A stretch of DNA of 64,000 nt from Massospora cicadina (lineage: Eukaryota; Entomophthoromycota; Entomophthoromycetes; Entomophthorales; Entomophthoraceae): NCBI GenBank assembly GCA_022478985.1, contig JAKSZP010005280.1, forward strand, positions 62,001-126,000. Direction: 5' to 3'. This document shows, piece after piece, positions 21,301 through 32,359 of this stretch. The notes beneath the pieces were generated by a model. It made no database searches and was not told the origin of the DNA. It saw only the letters and a program-made list of their open reading frames with translations. The translations under genes were made by a program, and so were the position numbers. Positions within the stretch are counted from its first letter, which is position 1, and each line of letters begins with the position of its first letter.

Positions 21301-22495
21301 AGGGGAGATCACAGAATATAACACACAGGTTTTACTAAAAACACGGAGCCTAGTGGATCAACTCTCTCACATGATTTTGGTGGGACGGGTTGATAATATT
21401 TTACAATCCCAGAAAGAAGATGCGTTTTGTCAAGATGTGAAGGCTGACCCGAGTCAGGATTTGAATAGTGGATGGTACCTTAAGGATACTCTCAGAATGG
21501 ACATTTAGTCTGTTGGAAGAAATGCCTTTATGTGCCTAAAGGGTCCCAACAAATGGAGATATTATGTGAATACCATGACTCAGGAATGGCTGGACATCCT
21601 GAACGAAATAAGATGGTAACTCTCATCCAGAGAACTTACCGCTGGCCTGGACTGGTTAGAGATGTTAGTAAGTACCTGGCTGGATGTGAGATTTGCGGGC
21701 ATACTAAGGCTAAGAGGCCATCCTGAAGGTCAGTTGGAACCGTTGAAGTTTTCTCATAAGCCTTAGGGATCAGTTACTCTAGATTTCATCGTTGAGATAC
21801 CCCATTCTCAAGGGTATAATTCAGTTTTATTATTGTTGACCGTTTCAAAAATGGCTCACTTCATTCATATGACCACCAATGTCACAGCCAAAGAGAAAGC
21901 CCAGCTATTTACAAAGAAGGTCTTTTTATATCACGGAATACCCAAGAAGATTAACTAAGACAGAGGCCCACAGTTCACTTCACGATTTTGGAAGCAGGTT
22001 ATGTCAGATCATGGAATTAAGAGATGCCTGTCTACTGCATATCATCCCCAAACAGATGGACAAACTGAGCGGGTAAATCAGGTGCTGGAGCAGTACTTGA
22101 GATGTTAAGTGAATGCCGAACAGGATATTTGGGTTGAGCTGTTACCAATGGCCCAGTTTTGTTACAACAACTTGGACCATTCCTCCATTGAAATGTCACC
22201 TTTTAAGGCTAACTATGGCTATGATGTGAGTTGGGAACCACTGCCAACTACTGAAGTGAACAATCCATCAGGAAGAGAATTTCTGAAGGATATTCATCAG
22301 ACCCATGAACTATGTTAAGAAAATTTAACACAAGCAGTGCAGACCTACAAGGATTTTGCAGATAAAAAAGAGTGCCTGGGAAGACGTTGGAAGTTGGGAG
22401 TGAATTTTATCTGGATGCTTGCAATGTTCCATTGGATTCACCATGCCGGAAATTAGCCCATCAACGTGTAGGACCATATAAGGTAAAGGAGGTCA
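21301..22495 (+). pseudogene. Element C: integrase
   Basis: The N-terminal zinc module (HDSGMAGHPERNKM ... GCEICGHTKAKRPS) is at 21562-21726, with both His and both Cys present. The core follows with D in LDFIVEIPHS (about 21780), D in [11 protein letters not shown] (about 21961) and E in [13 protein letters not shown] (about 22050). The second domain is disrupted by TGA and TAA codons and several shifts between 21727 and 21960. C-terminal beta sheets follow to 22495 and lead into the chromodomain. Confidence 0.88.
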
Positions 22496-22876
22496 TTGGG
22501 AAGGTTGCCTACCAAGTTGCTTTACCTGAAGAATGAAAAATTCATGATGTCTTTCATCGATCACTCTTGTACAAGAAGGATGGTAGTTCATTACCTCATC
22601 AGAAAGTCAAAATCTGCCCCCTCTGATTGGTTTTCATATCCTGAGTATGAGGTAGAGGATATCATTGGAAGACGTAAGCATTGTGGGACAATGCAACTAC
22701 TGGTCAAGTGGGCTGGATATCCTGCAGAAGAGAGCACTTGGGAGCCTGAGGAGAACTTAAAGAATGCAGGCAATCTATTAAAGAAATCAGAGAAGAAGGC
22801 CTCGCAGGTAGCTTCAGCCCGGGTGGGGGATGATGTCATGGTAAAGCCTGACATTAGAGATTTTCCTGATATCTAA
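22496..22876 (+). CDS. Element C: integrase tail with chromodomain
   Basis: An intact 126-codon frame. Residues 51-90 form a chromodomain: YEVEDIIGRR, then LLVKWAGYPAEESTWEP. The aromatic cage positions (Tyr at the start, Trp in KWAGY, Trp/Glu in STWEP) are present. In chromoviruses this module steers integration to methylated-histone chromatin. The last 14 codons run past the polypurine tract into the 3' LTR, and the stop is inside it. The domain survived while the rest of pol decayed, probably by chance. Confidence 0.88.
   Translation: MGRLPTKLLYLKNEKFMMSFIDHSCTRRMVVHYLIRKSKSAPSDWFSYPEYEVEDIIGRRKHCGTMQLLVKWAGYPAEESTWEPEENLKNAGNLLKKSEKKASQVASARVGDDVMVKPDIRDFPDI
22820..22833 (+). other. Element C polypurine tract
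   Basis: CGGGTGGGGGATGA directly precedes TGTCATGG of the 3' LTR and lies inside the pol reading frame. Confidence 0.75.
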
Positions 22877-23567
22877 AATACAAACATCAAATCAAGAGGA
22901 TTTGCGCTGAAGTTAGATTGATTATTTTCAAATTGAATCAAAATTGTAATGAGTTTTGTTAATAATCGCTTAAATTACCCTAATTGCAATGATATGAGTC
23001 AAAAATTGCAAAAAATGAATTTACAATGAGACTGATATGATTCCCACTGCTTCAGAAAATCACATGCAAGGCGCAATCCCATAAGCTCAAAATAATTATA
23101 GTGCTCTGTTCAAAAAGATTAAGCTTAGGAAAGACCAGGAAGTTGGATGGGATATAAAACTAGACTATTCAGATGGTTAGTCTTTGCAGTCAATATAATA
23201 TTATCATATGCTAAACCCTTTAAGTACATTTTTTCAATATAACATTTACATGTACTGTATAGTAAAAAAGCTATACAGTCTAACCAATTATTCCATAAAA
23301 CTATAATTATGGGTGCAGAAACATCTATATTTGAACAAATCCCTCTTTGATTACTTCCACGTCCAAACATAGCTGGTGTACTGGCTTTAACAGGAATGGG
23401 AGTGGTTAAAGCAATCTTTCCTTCTTTAGGGCTAAACCGCCCAATTGCCCTTGCTATTCTCTATATGGTATGCACTGCTCCTTTGTTATACTGGACCTTT
23501 AGCTCAGGGCTATCAAGTTCACAGCTTGCTATCACAAACTGGGATAAAGTAGTACCAGTCCCTGAAA
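22834..23567 (+). repeat. Element C 3' LTR
   Basis: Partner of 17866-18606. It carries a parallel ATG near 23309 and the same in-frame TGA, plus the hydrophobic frame at 23396-23578. The last bases read TGAAA instead of TGACA, followed by the target duplication ATAAG (23568-23572). Confidence 0.92.
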
Positions 23568-23693
23568 ATAAGTTATGACTTGGCACCCTTTTATATGAAT
23601 AAAAAAACTTGTTGAGTGACTTAGTCAGACTCAATTATTGAATTTCAGGCTTCTTTGGAATAGAACCATCGAACTTAATATGGAAGCCAAACA
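23568..23693 (+). repeat. Element D 5' LTR, third piece
   Basis: It continues the D LTR after chromovirus C (TTATGACTTGGCACCC ... AGCCAAACA). It aligns with 30345-30468 and 31225-31346. The LTR end is CAAACA at 23693. Confidence 0.82.
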
Positions 23694-23696
23694 TGC

Positions 23697-23707
23697 TGGT
23701 GCTCACT
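23697..23707 (+). other. Element D primer binding site
   Basis: TGGTGCTCACT three bases after the LTR end, identical to the site of element B. Confidence 0.82.
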
Positions 23708-23709
23708 AC

Positions 23710-26260
23710 AGAGACTCAGCTAACGCTTAACAGTACATGCAATTAATCAATCGCACCATGAAAGATAACCAAATTGATAGTGCCACCCACTGGGTGCACA
23801 ACGGAGACAGTGAATAAAAAGTTCTAATTGAAAAACAACCATTGTCACATTTAAAGAAGGTCAAGAAAATCCTATGGAGATCTTCAAATCTCATCATCTT
23901 ACTTTGATTTCCAACAAATGAGTTAATGCACTACTTCTGGAGTAATTAACCTATGAGAAAGTGCTAGCCGTTATGGGCAACCACCATCAGACAAGAAATT
24001 ATGAACCTGTATGAATACAGTTCTCTCTCAGAGAGTTATAGATCAAGTGCAAATATCTCTCTAATATGTGTTTCAAAGCTTCAGCTCTTTACCATATTTT
24101 GCATCTACTAAAAGTCTTCAATGAGAAACCCGATCATCATATCCATATTCAAGGGTCTTTAAGAATGGGCTACCAGAAGGTATATATTTTTGCATCACAA
24201 AGTATAGGAGATGTCATCCATTTAATTGAAGTAATTTATTCCTATAATATTCATCTCCATAATCAAATGAGGAGTATTATTTTTAGTGTTATAATATATG
24301 TCAATTAATCTATAAGCTCATTTAAAAGGACATCTCAGAGTTAGATATAAATTTCGAATAAATCACTTGATGCCTTCACCATAGAGTTCCAAAGGCAAGA
24401 TATTTAAAGCCCAAGACGAAATGACAGCCTAATCTTCTACTAGTCATCAGCACGAGGAAGAACAAAATTTCCTCCTTAAGGCTTGGCTAGAGCAAGCTCT
24501 GCTATGAATTGATGAACTGTAGACTTATTGAACCTTTGAGACTTCATCAGTGTCTTAAAATTTAATTTACAAGTAGCCCAGGTTAAATAAAATCTTGCAA
24601 ACCAAGCGACTCAGGCATCTATTCTTTCCATATCTTAGCAACTCAAGAAATTGGAGAGTGACTTGAAAGCAAGTCACCCAGTTTAAGTACATTAACTAAG
24701 TCTACCGTCACCTCAACAGAGCTTAGAGATGCTGAAATACTTTTACAGAAGAGTTAAAAGTCAAACCAACAAGCCTCATCAGAGCACCAAATGCAAAGAG
24801 ATGAAAGAGGACTTGAATCGGTGCATTGGGGTTTTGGAAGATAAAAACAAATTTTTGCAAACATACTGCTCATCCACTCGCTAACAAAATTACAATTTAG
24901 ATCTTTGGGTTAAGAACTTGGAGAACAATAAAGTTGTGTTTGAAAGAAGAATCAATCTGTTGAATGTTACGCCAAGACCTACCCTGGAGAAAATGGAGCA
25001 ACATCTCAATCCTCTACAGTACTAAATACGTTGACTTAAATGTCAAGTTGAACAGAGCAATGTAAGAACCAAAACTACTGAAACTGAAGCTCATGGATTA
25101 CTCGTCATTACCGTATTATAGACACTATTTTTTTAGTACTAGATCATATTATAGACACTATTCATAACCCAAGCTCAAGGACAAGTCTACACCTGGAAAA
25201 GAAAAATATCACATGAATTCCACTATGTCTATGAAGCCGCAATGGAAGGTACAACTGATCATTAAAATACTAAGCATATTTTTCTTGTTTAAGCCATATG
25301 GCTAAAGATATTGTGGTGCATCACATGGACAACTTGCACAACTGGAGAGCTGATAAAGGCGCTCATCAAAGAATTCAGTTCAAAGCAGAGCTTGATTATG
25401 AAGAGACAGGCCTTCATTTGTACTGCGCTACGCCAGAATGAAACTCTTTTGAATTCTCTGATCACTTTTATATTGCGCATAAACGCTATTGACCTCATAA
25501 ATGTTTATCTAGATGATGCTATAGCTGCTGTAGTTGCTTTATACATAGTAACCCCAACCTTGCCATGTTTATCAGGTCCATCTAATAAAGCTTCAACTGT
25601 GACTTAGACATTAAAAATCCCTACTTGTATAGTTGGCATACATAATCCAAAGACCTCCAGACTGGCCTCCACAAAATACAGATTGTATACCATGGAGGAA
25701 GCAGAGCCTAAAAATTAGGAAAGCAAAGATAAAACTACTCCAAGAAGAATAAACATAATGAGGATATGTGTTTAAGAAGAACCATGCCATTGCTGAGCAG
25801 TGCAGGAAGGCCATATTAAACCAATTTTACTAAAATTGAGCAACCTAAAGTACATTAAAGCAAAATATTGCTGATCGCTCATCTTGCTTGCATTTAGAAT
25901 GAACCTGATGTTGACTTTAAAGGGGTGAAAAGTAAAAGGTTATTACATATTAGGTTCACCCGCAGAGCTTGCATTATGGACCATCTAAACGCTGAAAAAA
26001 TTAATGATGCTCAAGTTCTCAAAGGGCAATTGCCTCATCAGGTTATTGGGCATCCTAGGATAATTAATACAGCCAGCGATGCTGGTCAGTACCTTGCCCT
26101 GTTGATCTGACACATCTTAATCATTCACAGTCTTCTGAAGATCAAGAAGTATCCCAAGACTGCCCAAGAGCTCAATGCAGCATTCTGACTCAAAGAAGTA
26201 TTAGCCCTTCTACAAAAGTTTGGAGTAACCATTATTAAAGTAAAAGTGATAATTCAGAAG
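23710..26260 (+). pseudogene. gag: Element D: gag (heavily decayed)
   Basis: No frame is open for long, but the 25260-25600 stretch matches the capsid-like part of element A. AKDIVVHHMDN corresponds to AQEVMVSHMDA, and ALIKEFSSKQSLIMKRQAF to ALINTFGSKQALSMKKQAF. A long charged, helical-type region precedes it (about 24400-25050), as in A and B. I could not identify the zinc knuckle with certainty. A 17-bp insertion with 16-bp target duplication interrupts gag at 25129. Confidence 0.72.
25113..25161 (-). mobile_element. Micro-retroposon copy 1 (17 bp) with 16-bp target duplication
   Basis: TATTATAGACACTATT is present at 25113-25128 and again at 25146-25161. The inserted bases 25129-25145 read, on the minus strand, TGATCTAGTACTA followed by an A-run. 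The same end, ATCTAGTACTA plus A-run, is found in three other places here, each with its own 16-17-bp duplication. It lies inside gag of element D. Confidence 0.75.
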
Positions 26261-26269
26261 GTTTAAGTT

Positions 26270-26580
26270 ATGGCTATCTTAGACATGGGAACACCTATCA
26301 ATGTTGGTTTATCTTGGCTAATCAAGAAGATCAGCTCGCCCTAGACCTTAAATACACTCAATGGTATAGTCCGCCAGTCCAAATAACACCAAGGTGATAG
26401 GTGCATACTCATCCCTGCCAATCCAAGTTAGAAAGTTGGTTTTCTCAGTTTCTGGAGTTGTCCCAAACAACATTCAATATGATATACTCATAGGGACGCA
26501 ATTTATGATTAAATATGAAGGTGTTATCAATCTGAAAGAAGGATACTTATCACTCCTCAACTATTAAGTTCCCCTTGAAC
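26270..26580 (+). pseudogene. Element D: protease
   Basis: AILDMGTPINV (about 26275) stands where the active site D-(T/S)-G should be (D-T-G to D-M-G). The second signature YDILIGTQFM occurs near 26485-26512. Stop codons separate the two. Confidence 0.6.
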
Positions 26581-27059
26581 TGATTATTATCTATTTCAGC
26601 AAGAAGAATTACATGTGTCTGACTGAGTACCCTGTTTCCACTTCACCTTTATGATATGATATCTCTGGAATAAACACAAAAAAACTACCTGACTCAATAG
26701 ATGCAGCAGAGGTTATATCATTTGATGCCACCAAGGATGTAAAATTAAATCAGTAGAGAAAAAGTTGTTTCCACCAACATAACCCTGAGTATACCCCAAA
26801 ATGCTTAATACATATCGGTAGTGTTGATGGAGTAAGTAGATTTGAACCAAGAGTATTGTTAGGAGTCCTCAATCTAGCTTATCAGAGGCTCATAGAGCCA
26901 TTACTTTGGAATTTAACCAACAATGATATCTTAGACAAAAAGCATCAAGAAATTGATAAAGGTCTACTACCTCCCATTAATGAAATTGACAAGGTGCATT
27001 TTATTGATACTCAACTTGATTTTGCCTAATTGCTGACAATTTAATTTATTCTATCCCTC

Positions 27060-28040
27060 AAGTCCATTTATCCGATAAGTTAAATCAGAAGGACCTTGAG
27101 AAAGTGCACTAATTACTTAAAGACTATCAGGATGTTTTCTTCACGTCATATGTTGACTATGGTCACATGAAAGACTGAACACATAGTATTGGTAATGGGG
27201 ATTCAACCTCTATCTGATTAAAGAAATATAGAATGTCAAAGGTAGAGAAGCAATATATGAAGACTGAGCTCGAGCAATTATTAGATGCTGGCATACTTGT
27301 GCCCTCCCAGAGTCAATGGTCATCCCAACTGGTACTTATTCAGAAGAATGATGGTGGCCACAGATTAGTAATGAATTACAGAAAGCTAAGCAGCCTCACT
27401 AAGAACAGCTATCCAATCTCCAGAAATGACAATGCTCTGGCCTAACTCTCTAGATCAAATTTCTTCTCTGCGATAGACCTCACCTAGAGTTATTTGCAGA
27501 TGGATCTTTCTCCTGAAGACCAAGAAAAAAATTAGGGGTTATATGCATGGAAGAATTATACCTTTATACCTAGCTCCCTCAGGGATTATGCAACGTGCCC
27601 GCCTTGTTTCAACGGGCAATGGATTTCATCATGCAAGACCTTAAACTCAGCTGTGTGATTAAATAAATAGATGACATCACGATGTTTTTCAAAACCTTTT
27701 CCAACCATTAAAATCACTTCAATACAGTTTGAAAAATGCTTATAGACAATCACTTCAAGCTAAAACCTGCAAAGTGTACATTTTTCCAGCATTACTTGTA
27801 ATTTTTAGGACTCACCATATCTCATGAAAGAATTTAACCATTATGTGATAAGATTGAAACTATATCCAAGATGCCTGAGATAAAGAGCCTTCAAGGCATA
27901 CAGGTATTCTTAGTAATGATAGGATATTACCATCAATTAATCTCTATTTTTGCTCAACTCACTGAACCTCTTGTCCATTTGCTTTACTAAAATACTCCTT
28001 TAATATAGGGAGTAGAGCAACAAACTGCAATCGAGTCAAT
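27060..28040 (+). pseudogene. pol: Element D: reverse transcriptase
   Basis: A 70-codon open block (27233-27445) shows the fingers: LEQLLDAGILVPSQSQWSS, then HRLVMNYRKLSSLTK. The palm follows with FSAIDL near 27460, a P-Q-G-L-C-N-type motif near 27575 and a broken catalytic box near 27665, where Y-x-D-D reads stop-I-D-D-I. The thumb/connection ends near 27990. More than ten stops are spread over it. Confidence 0.8.
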
Positions 28041-28690
28041 GAAGTGCTTGTTGAAGAGACAACCAATCATATGACACACAGACTATGGGAAGCTATTTAT
28101 CCTTTTTACTGACACCTCTGACTTAGCTGAAGTGCCATCTTTTCTCAACTTGATGATAATGGCATTGACCACCCGGTGTTGTATTATAACAAAATGTTTT
28201 TCAAAGATGAGATATATTATAGCGTCATAGAGAAAGAGTTCTTAGATGTTCTCCTGGCTTGAAACATCTATGGCCTATTATGTATGGTTTGAACCTAAAA
28301 GTTTTAACAGACCATGCTTCTATAAATTGGATGAAAACATGATAGATCTGATAGGAGACTAGCCCGCTGGGCTCTCTAGCCTCAGCACTATATTAATAAT
28401 TTCCACCAAGCTGGAATGAAGCATATGAACGTAGAAGGATTGACCATATTACCCTATTATATCTTGACATTAGCAAAGCTGAACAATTGCATGACCTACT
28501 TTTGAAGCCAGACCTTTGGGAGGGTAAAGATGAACCAGTTCAAAGGATGCTCAAATGAAAAGGTCAAGTATGAAAATCCTCAACGGATTACTTTACAAGA
28601 AAGTTTTAATTGACTGGCTACCTTACCTGAGACCTTCAGATTGGGTACCTGTTATAATGGAAGCTGAAAATAACTTAAGACATGGAGGAG
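28041..28690 (+). pseudogene. Element D: RNase H
   Basis: LFFTDTSDLAE near 28100 corresponds to the L-x-T-D-A-S strand, and TDHASI near 28308 to the third catalytic strand. Frames shift between these and several stops occur. Confidence 0.65.
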
Positions 28691-29690
28691 CTAGAAAAAT
28701 CTTATAATAGATCAAGAATCACTACTATTGGGAAGGAGTACTGGACTCTGTAGTGAAAGTTTTAAATTCTTGAATCACTTATAAAAAGTAGAAACCACAT
28801 ATGCAAGTGCAAGTATCAGTCAATGGCCCCTCAGCAGCTGTTCCATGTCATCAGTTTAGGCGTCATTGGTCTATTACATAAATTCATTTGAGGGAATAAA
28901 AACATCATTGTAGGGATTAATCATCTCACAATGTAGGTTGAAGCAATTGCCATCCCCGTGCATACCGCCAAAGCTACCACTAACTTTTAATATTAAACCA
29001 TATTTACTAGGCACGGCTGCCTGCAGGTACTGCTATGCAATAAGGGAAGAACTTTACTTCAAGAATTGTGAGGACCTTAGCAACGATCATGGGAACTCAA
29101 CAACATTTCTCATAGACTTAAAACCCATCAACAAACAGGAATTTAGAAAGAGAAAATGGAGCCTTGGTTTTATACTACACAAGATGGCCATTACTGATCT
29201 ATTACACTGGTACTGATATATCCCAAGTACTTTGATGGCTTTCTGGATAAGCTTCCATAGAACAATCAAAATGTCACCCTTCAAGACCTTATATAGAAGA
29301 AAACCTGGGTCTTAGCTTTAATAGCTTGTAGAGTTACTAGTGATAATATTGAAAAGCCTGAGAAAGCGCTAAGAAAATTAGTCCAGAAGATTTTATAATT
29401 AAGGTAAGAGGCAATGACAAATCTAGCCAAGATGATTACAAAAAGATTAGGTCAAGCAGTAAATGCAACTCGCTTACCTTTACCTGCCTTTGGAGTTTTA
29501 AGCTTAGTCTTATATTAATATAATTAATAGCGCCATGAGGAGGAAAGTTAAGATTGAATCTGGGATAAGATATACGCTATTATGTACAAATGCAGAGACA
29601 AATACTCAACTAAGTCTTTGGAAACTGGAAAAGAAATCAACCGCGTTCATACCTAATTCTTGTGTTGGTACTCACCCACCAATATTCTTG
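28691..29690 (+). pseudogene. Element D: integrase
   Basis: KNHYYWEGV near 28720 marks the zinc module. The core is recognised by its beta sheets: KNIIVGINHLTM followed by VEAIAIPVHTAKATT near 28900-28980, then TRHGCLQVL near 29010. The catalytic residues are hard to assign because of shifts. The tail runs into the purine tract before the 3' LTR. Confidence 0.65.
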
Positions 29691-29699
29691 AAGGGGTGA
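29691..29699 (+). other. Element D polypurine tract
   Basis: AAGGGGTGA directly precedes TGTCAGAC of the 3' LTR. The LTR at 30591 is preceded by the similar GAAGGGGGTGA. Confidence 0.7.
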
Positions 29700-30468
29700 T
29701 GTCAGACAACTTGATATTAGACATGATTGGAAGAATATTGACCATTCAACTCCCTCAGCTGAAACAACATCTAGATCCAAGAAGGGGTTAAAGGAATTAC
29801 CTTGATAAATTACACGTAGAAATTGATAGTCTGCAAGCTCAATTCCACTCTAGAAAAATTCTGATGAAAAAATTTAGCCTAAGATACCCCAAGATGAAGT
29901 CCTGCCTTATCAAAATTGATAGCTTATCAGAAGGTTAGGTGACAACGACTCAAGATGGCATTTGAGAAATTAAATTAAGATATACCTACAAGAGGGTAAA
30001 AAAATAAGAATTTGCCAAATGATCAACCTAATTGATCCCCAATCTCATTTGACTTGGTACAATCAACCTACGTCTTTGTCCTATCAAAAATATTATACAA
30101 AGGCATTATACCATCTGGAATGCATCGTCTGACCAAGAGCCTCCCTTATGGATGTCACCCCCCATTAATTTTATTGATCCTTTTCCTTGTGTGGTTTATA
30201 TTGTTAAATGCAACATATAAAATTTCCTATTTTACACTATAATAAAGTTAAAACATTATTTCTATATCCCATTTTTGGTACAAGACTTCAATATGTCCAT
30301 TTTGCCATACTTACCATAAGATGGATACTCTAGCTTATGGTATATTAATGATGACTTGGCTCCATTTTAAATTAAAAAATATTCTTTATGTGGCTTAGTC
30401 AGCTTCAAGTATTGACTTTCAGGCTTTTCGGACATAGCACCATTGAGCTTAAAAGCAGAAGCACAACA
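29700..30468 (+). repeat. Element D 3' LTR
   Basis: 769 bp starting TGTCAGAC and ending CACAACA. It aligns with 16107-23693 (pieces) and 30591-31346. Confidence 0.8.
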
Positions 30469-30590
30469 ATAGCCTACAAACTTGGATATGAATAATGATT
30501 TAGTTTTTAGAAGCTGGAGTAACTATTAACTGTATACATAGCTAATTCTCACATTGCTAATCCCCTGCTAATATGACTTGAAGGGGGTGA
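30469..30590 (+). pseudogene. 122-bp scrap of D-type internal region
   Basis: Between two D-type LTRs. Its end (GACTTGAAGGGGGTGA) matches the 3' end of the D internal region (TCTTGAAGGGGTGA), so it is the tail of a second element whose body is gone. Confidence 0.55.
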
Positions 30591-31346
30591 TGTCAGATAT
30601 CATGATATAATACATGATGGGAAGAATATTTGCATTTTATTCACATGAGAGAATCAATGCCCAGACCCAAGAAGAGGTTAAAAGATGTTACATCAAATAA
30701 TCATAAGGAAAAAACTTTAGCTGATAAGACTAAATTTGATAATAGGGAAATTTCATCAGACCTATTAGAGACCAATGTATTTCAAGATGAAATCCTGTCT
30801 AATTGAAATAAAGGATCATCAATATGTCAAGCTACCATTACATTAGGTAGCACACAAGGCAGTAAATTAGGATGTACCTAAAAAGGATTTGAATCAAGAA
30901 TCTGCTAGCAATCAACTAATTTGTACATGGTCTCATCCAACTTGGTGCAAAACACATATTTTTCTTTATCAAAAATATACTACAAAGGGATATTATAATA
31001 TAGACACAATTGTCTGGCAATGAGCCTCCCATCCAGATTTCTCCTTTATAAATATATTAATCCTTTTCCATATGTGATTTATATTGTCATATGTGACATA
31101 TAAAACCTTACTTATACTACAATAAAATTACATCATATTATATATCTCTTTTTAGTACTTGCCTTCAATAATTCCATTTTGGTATAATTACCATAGGATG
31201 GATACTATAGTTGAAGGGATCTAAGCGTAACTTGGCACCCTCAAAATAAAATAAAATCCTTGTTATGAGTCATAGACTGCTTCAAGTATTGACTTTCAGG
31301 CTTCTTGGGCACAGCATTATCAAGCCACAAAAACAGAAGCCAAACA
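30591..31346 (+). repeat. Second D-type LTR
   Basis: 756 bp starting TGTCAGATA and ending AAGCCAAACA. It is closely related to 29700-30468. With the preceding 122 bp it is the 3' end of another, mostly deleted element, or the product of recombination between two copies. Confidence 0.8.
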
Positions 31347-32359
31347 ATGATACATGTTATACATATTAATATGTTATATATTTCTATATAGTAATTCTTA
31401 ATGTCATTTTTAGAATGATTTTTATGTTTTGTCTTTCTTTTCTTTTCTTATCTTTAGTAATGAACATTATTGTTTTCTTTTGCGCAGTATTTAATTTCTT
31501 TGGTATAGATGCCATCCAATTTCTTTTATAATGACTCTTGGATGAAGGGGTTGTGCATATGATCTCTCTGCTATCTCTTCAGTTTTTTATTGATCTGACA
31601 TAGGGTGGCGTTAACCTAAACTACCTTTTCTTTCTTCTCAACACCTCTTGGAGAGAGACTGTTATACAAACGACCTCTCTGATATTTTGTCAATATTGTT
31701 TTTGGGTTAACAAAAAAGCTGAAACCTTGTCTTTCTGGCCACAGAGGAGCTCATGTAGACAGAAATGTTAGAATATAATCTGTTTAAGCCGTAGGATGTG
31801 TTGGGATTTAAACTGATTATAATTCTTCCAATATATTTCAAAATATGTAAGTTAAAAAATTTAGCTATGGATGCTGATTTACTTTACTAGTTTCATTAAT
31901 TTTGAGCTTCTGAGAGGGAAGCTACAAATTAGCAATAATGTTGATCAATCAATGAGTCAATAATGGCTAATTTGGACCATCTAGTACTAAAAAAAATAAT
32001 GGCTAATTTGATGAACATACTTCCAACAGTTATTATGATTAGTTTTTAATAACTAAGAAAACAAACTTGCTAGTGCAATTGCATATGCAATTGATGCAAC
32101 TTTGGGATTGTGTTGATGGATATAAAACCAAATGACGTATTGCATACTTTAGTTTGATGAAGGAAATAAAGCTATTTTGCAGCAAGCGATGCCAATAATT
32201 TTTTAATAATAGGCATTATATTTCCATGAGTCATCTATAAATATGGGATGATTCCTTATAAAGTAATTGACTGTCATTACTAGTTTTAGCAATAAATTGG
32301 TTATATTTTTTGCTAAGTTTAAATGAACTGTGTCTGAATCAAATTTAATCTTTGTCTTT
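31347..32359. other. AT-rich stretch without a gene
   Basis: No reading frame. It should include the 3' LTR of minus-strand element E, but I could not match it to the presumed 5' LTR near 40.1-40.6 kb. It carries one micro-retroposon copy. Confidence 0.45.
31959..32010 (+). mobile_element. Micro-retroposon copy 2 (20 bp) with 16-bp target duplication
   Basis: AATAATGGCTAATTTG stands at 31959-31974 and again at 31995-32010. Between them are 20 bases: GACCATCTAGTACTA plus an A-run. The duplication is perfect. Confidence 0.85.

Larger units (their letters stand above)
17866..23567 (+). mobile_element. Element C: chromovirus inserted in the D LTR
   Basis: A Ty3/gypsy chromovirus with LTRs 17866-18606 and 22834-23567 that run TGTCATGG...CCTGACA (the 3' copy ends TGAAA). 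A perfect 5-bp duplication, ATAAG, flanks it (17861-17865, 23568-23572). Gag and protease share one frame, then RT, RNase H, integrase and a C-terminal chromodomain follow. It sits in the 5' LTR of element D, so it is younger than D. A few stops and frameshifts inactivate it. Confidence 0.93.
16107..30468 (+). mobile_element. Element D: Ty3/gypsy retrotransposon split by nested insertions
   Basis: An old plus-strand element. Its 5' LTR is in three pieces (16107-16672, about 17795-17865, 23568-23693), split by a 1.1-kb insertion and by chromovirus C. The primer site is at 23697, gag at about 23710-26200, protease-RT-RNase H-integrase at 26270-29400, and the 3' LTR at 29700-30468. Gag resembles those of A, E and F. 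Pol is riddled with stops and frameshifts. No flanking duplication was found, so the outer pairing of LTRs (29700 or 30591 as partner) is inferred from completeness of the internal region. Confidence 0.75.

Noticed and set aside
31147..31175. TTTTTAGTACTT in a D-type LTR, resembling the micro-retroposon on the reverse strand
   Set aside because: No target duplication, and the related LTR has an uninterrupted, diverged counterpart there.
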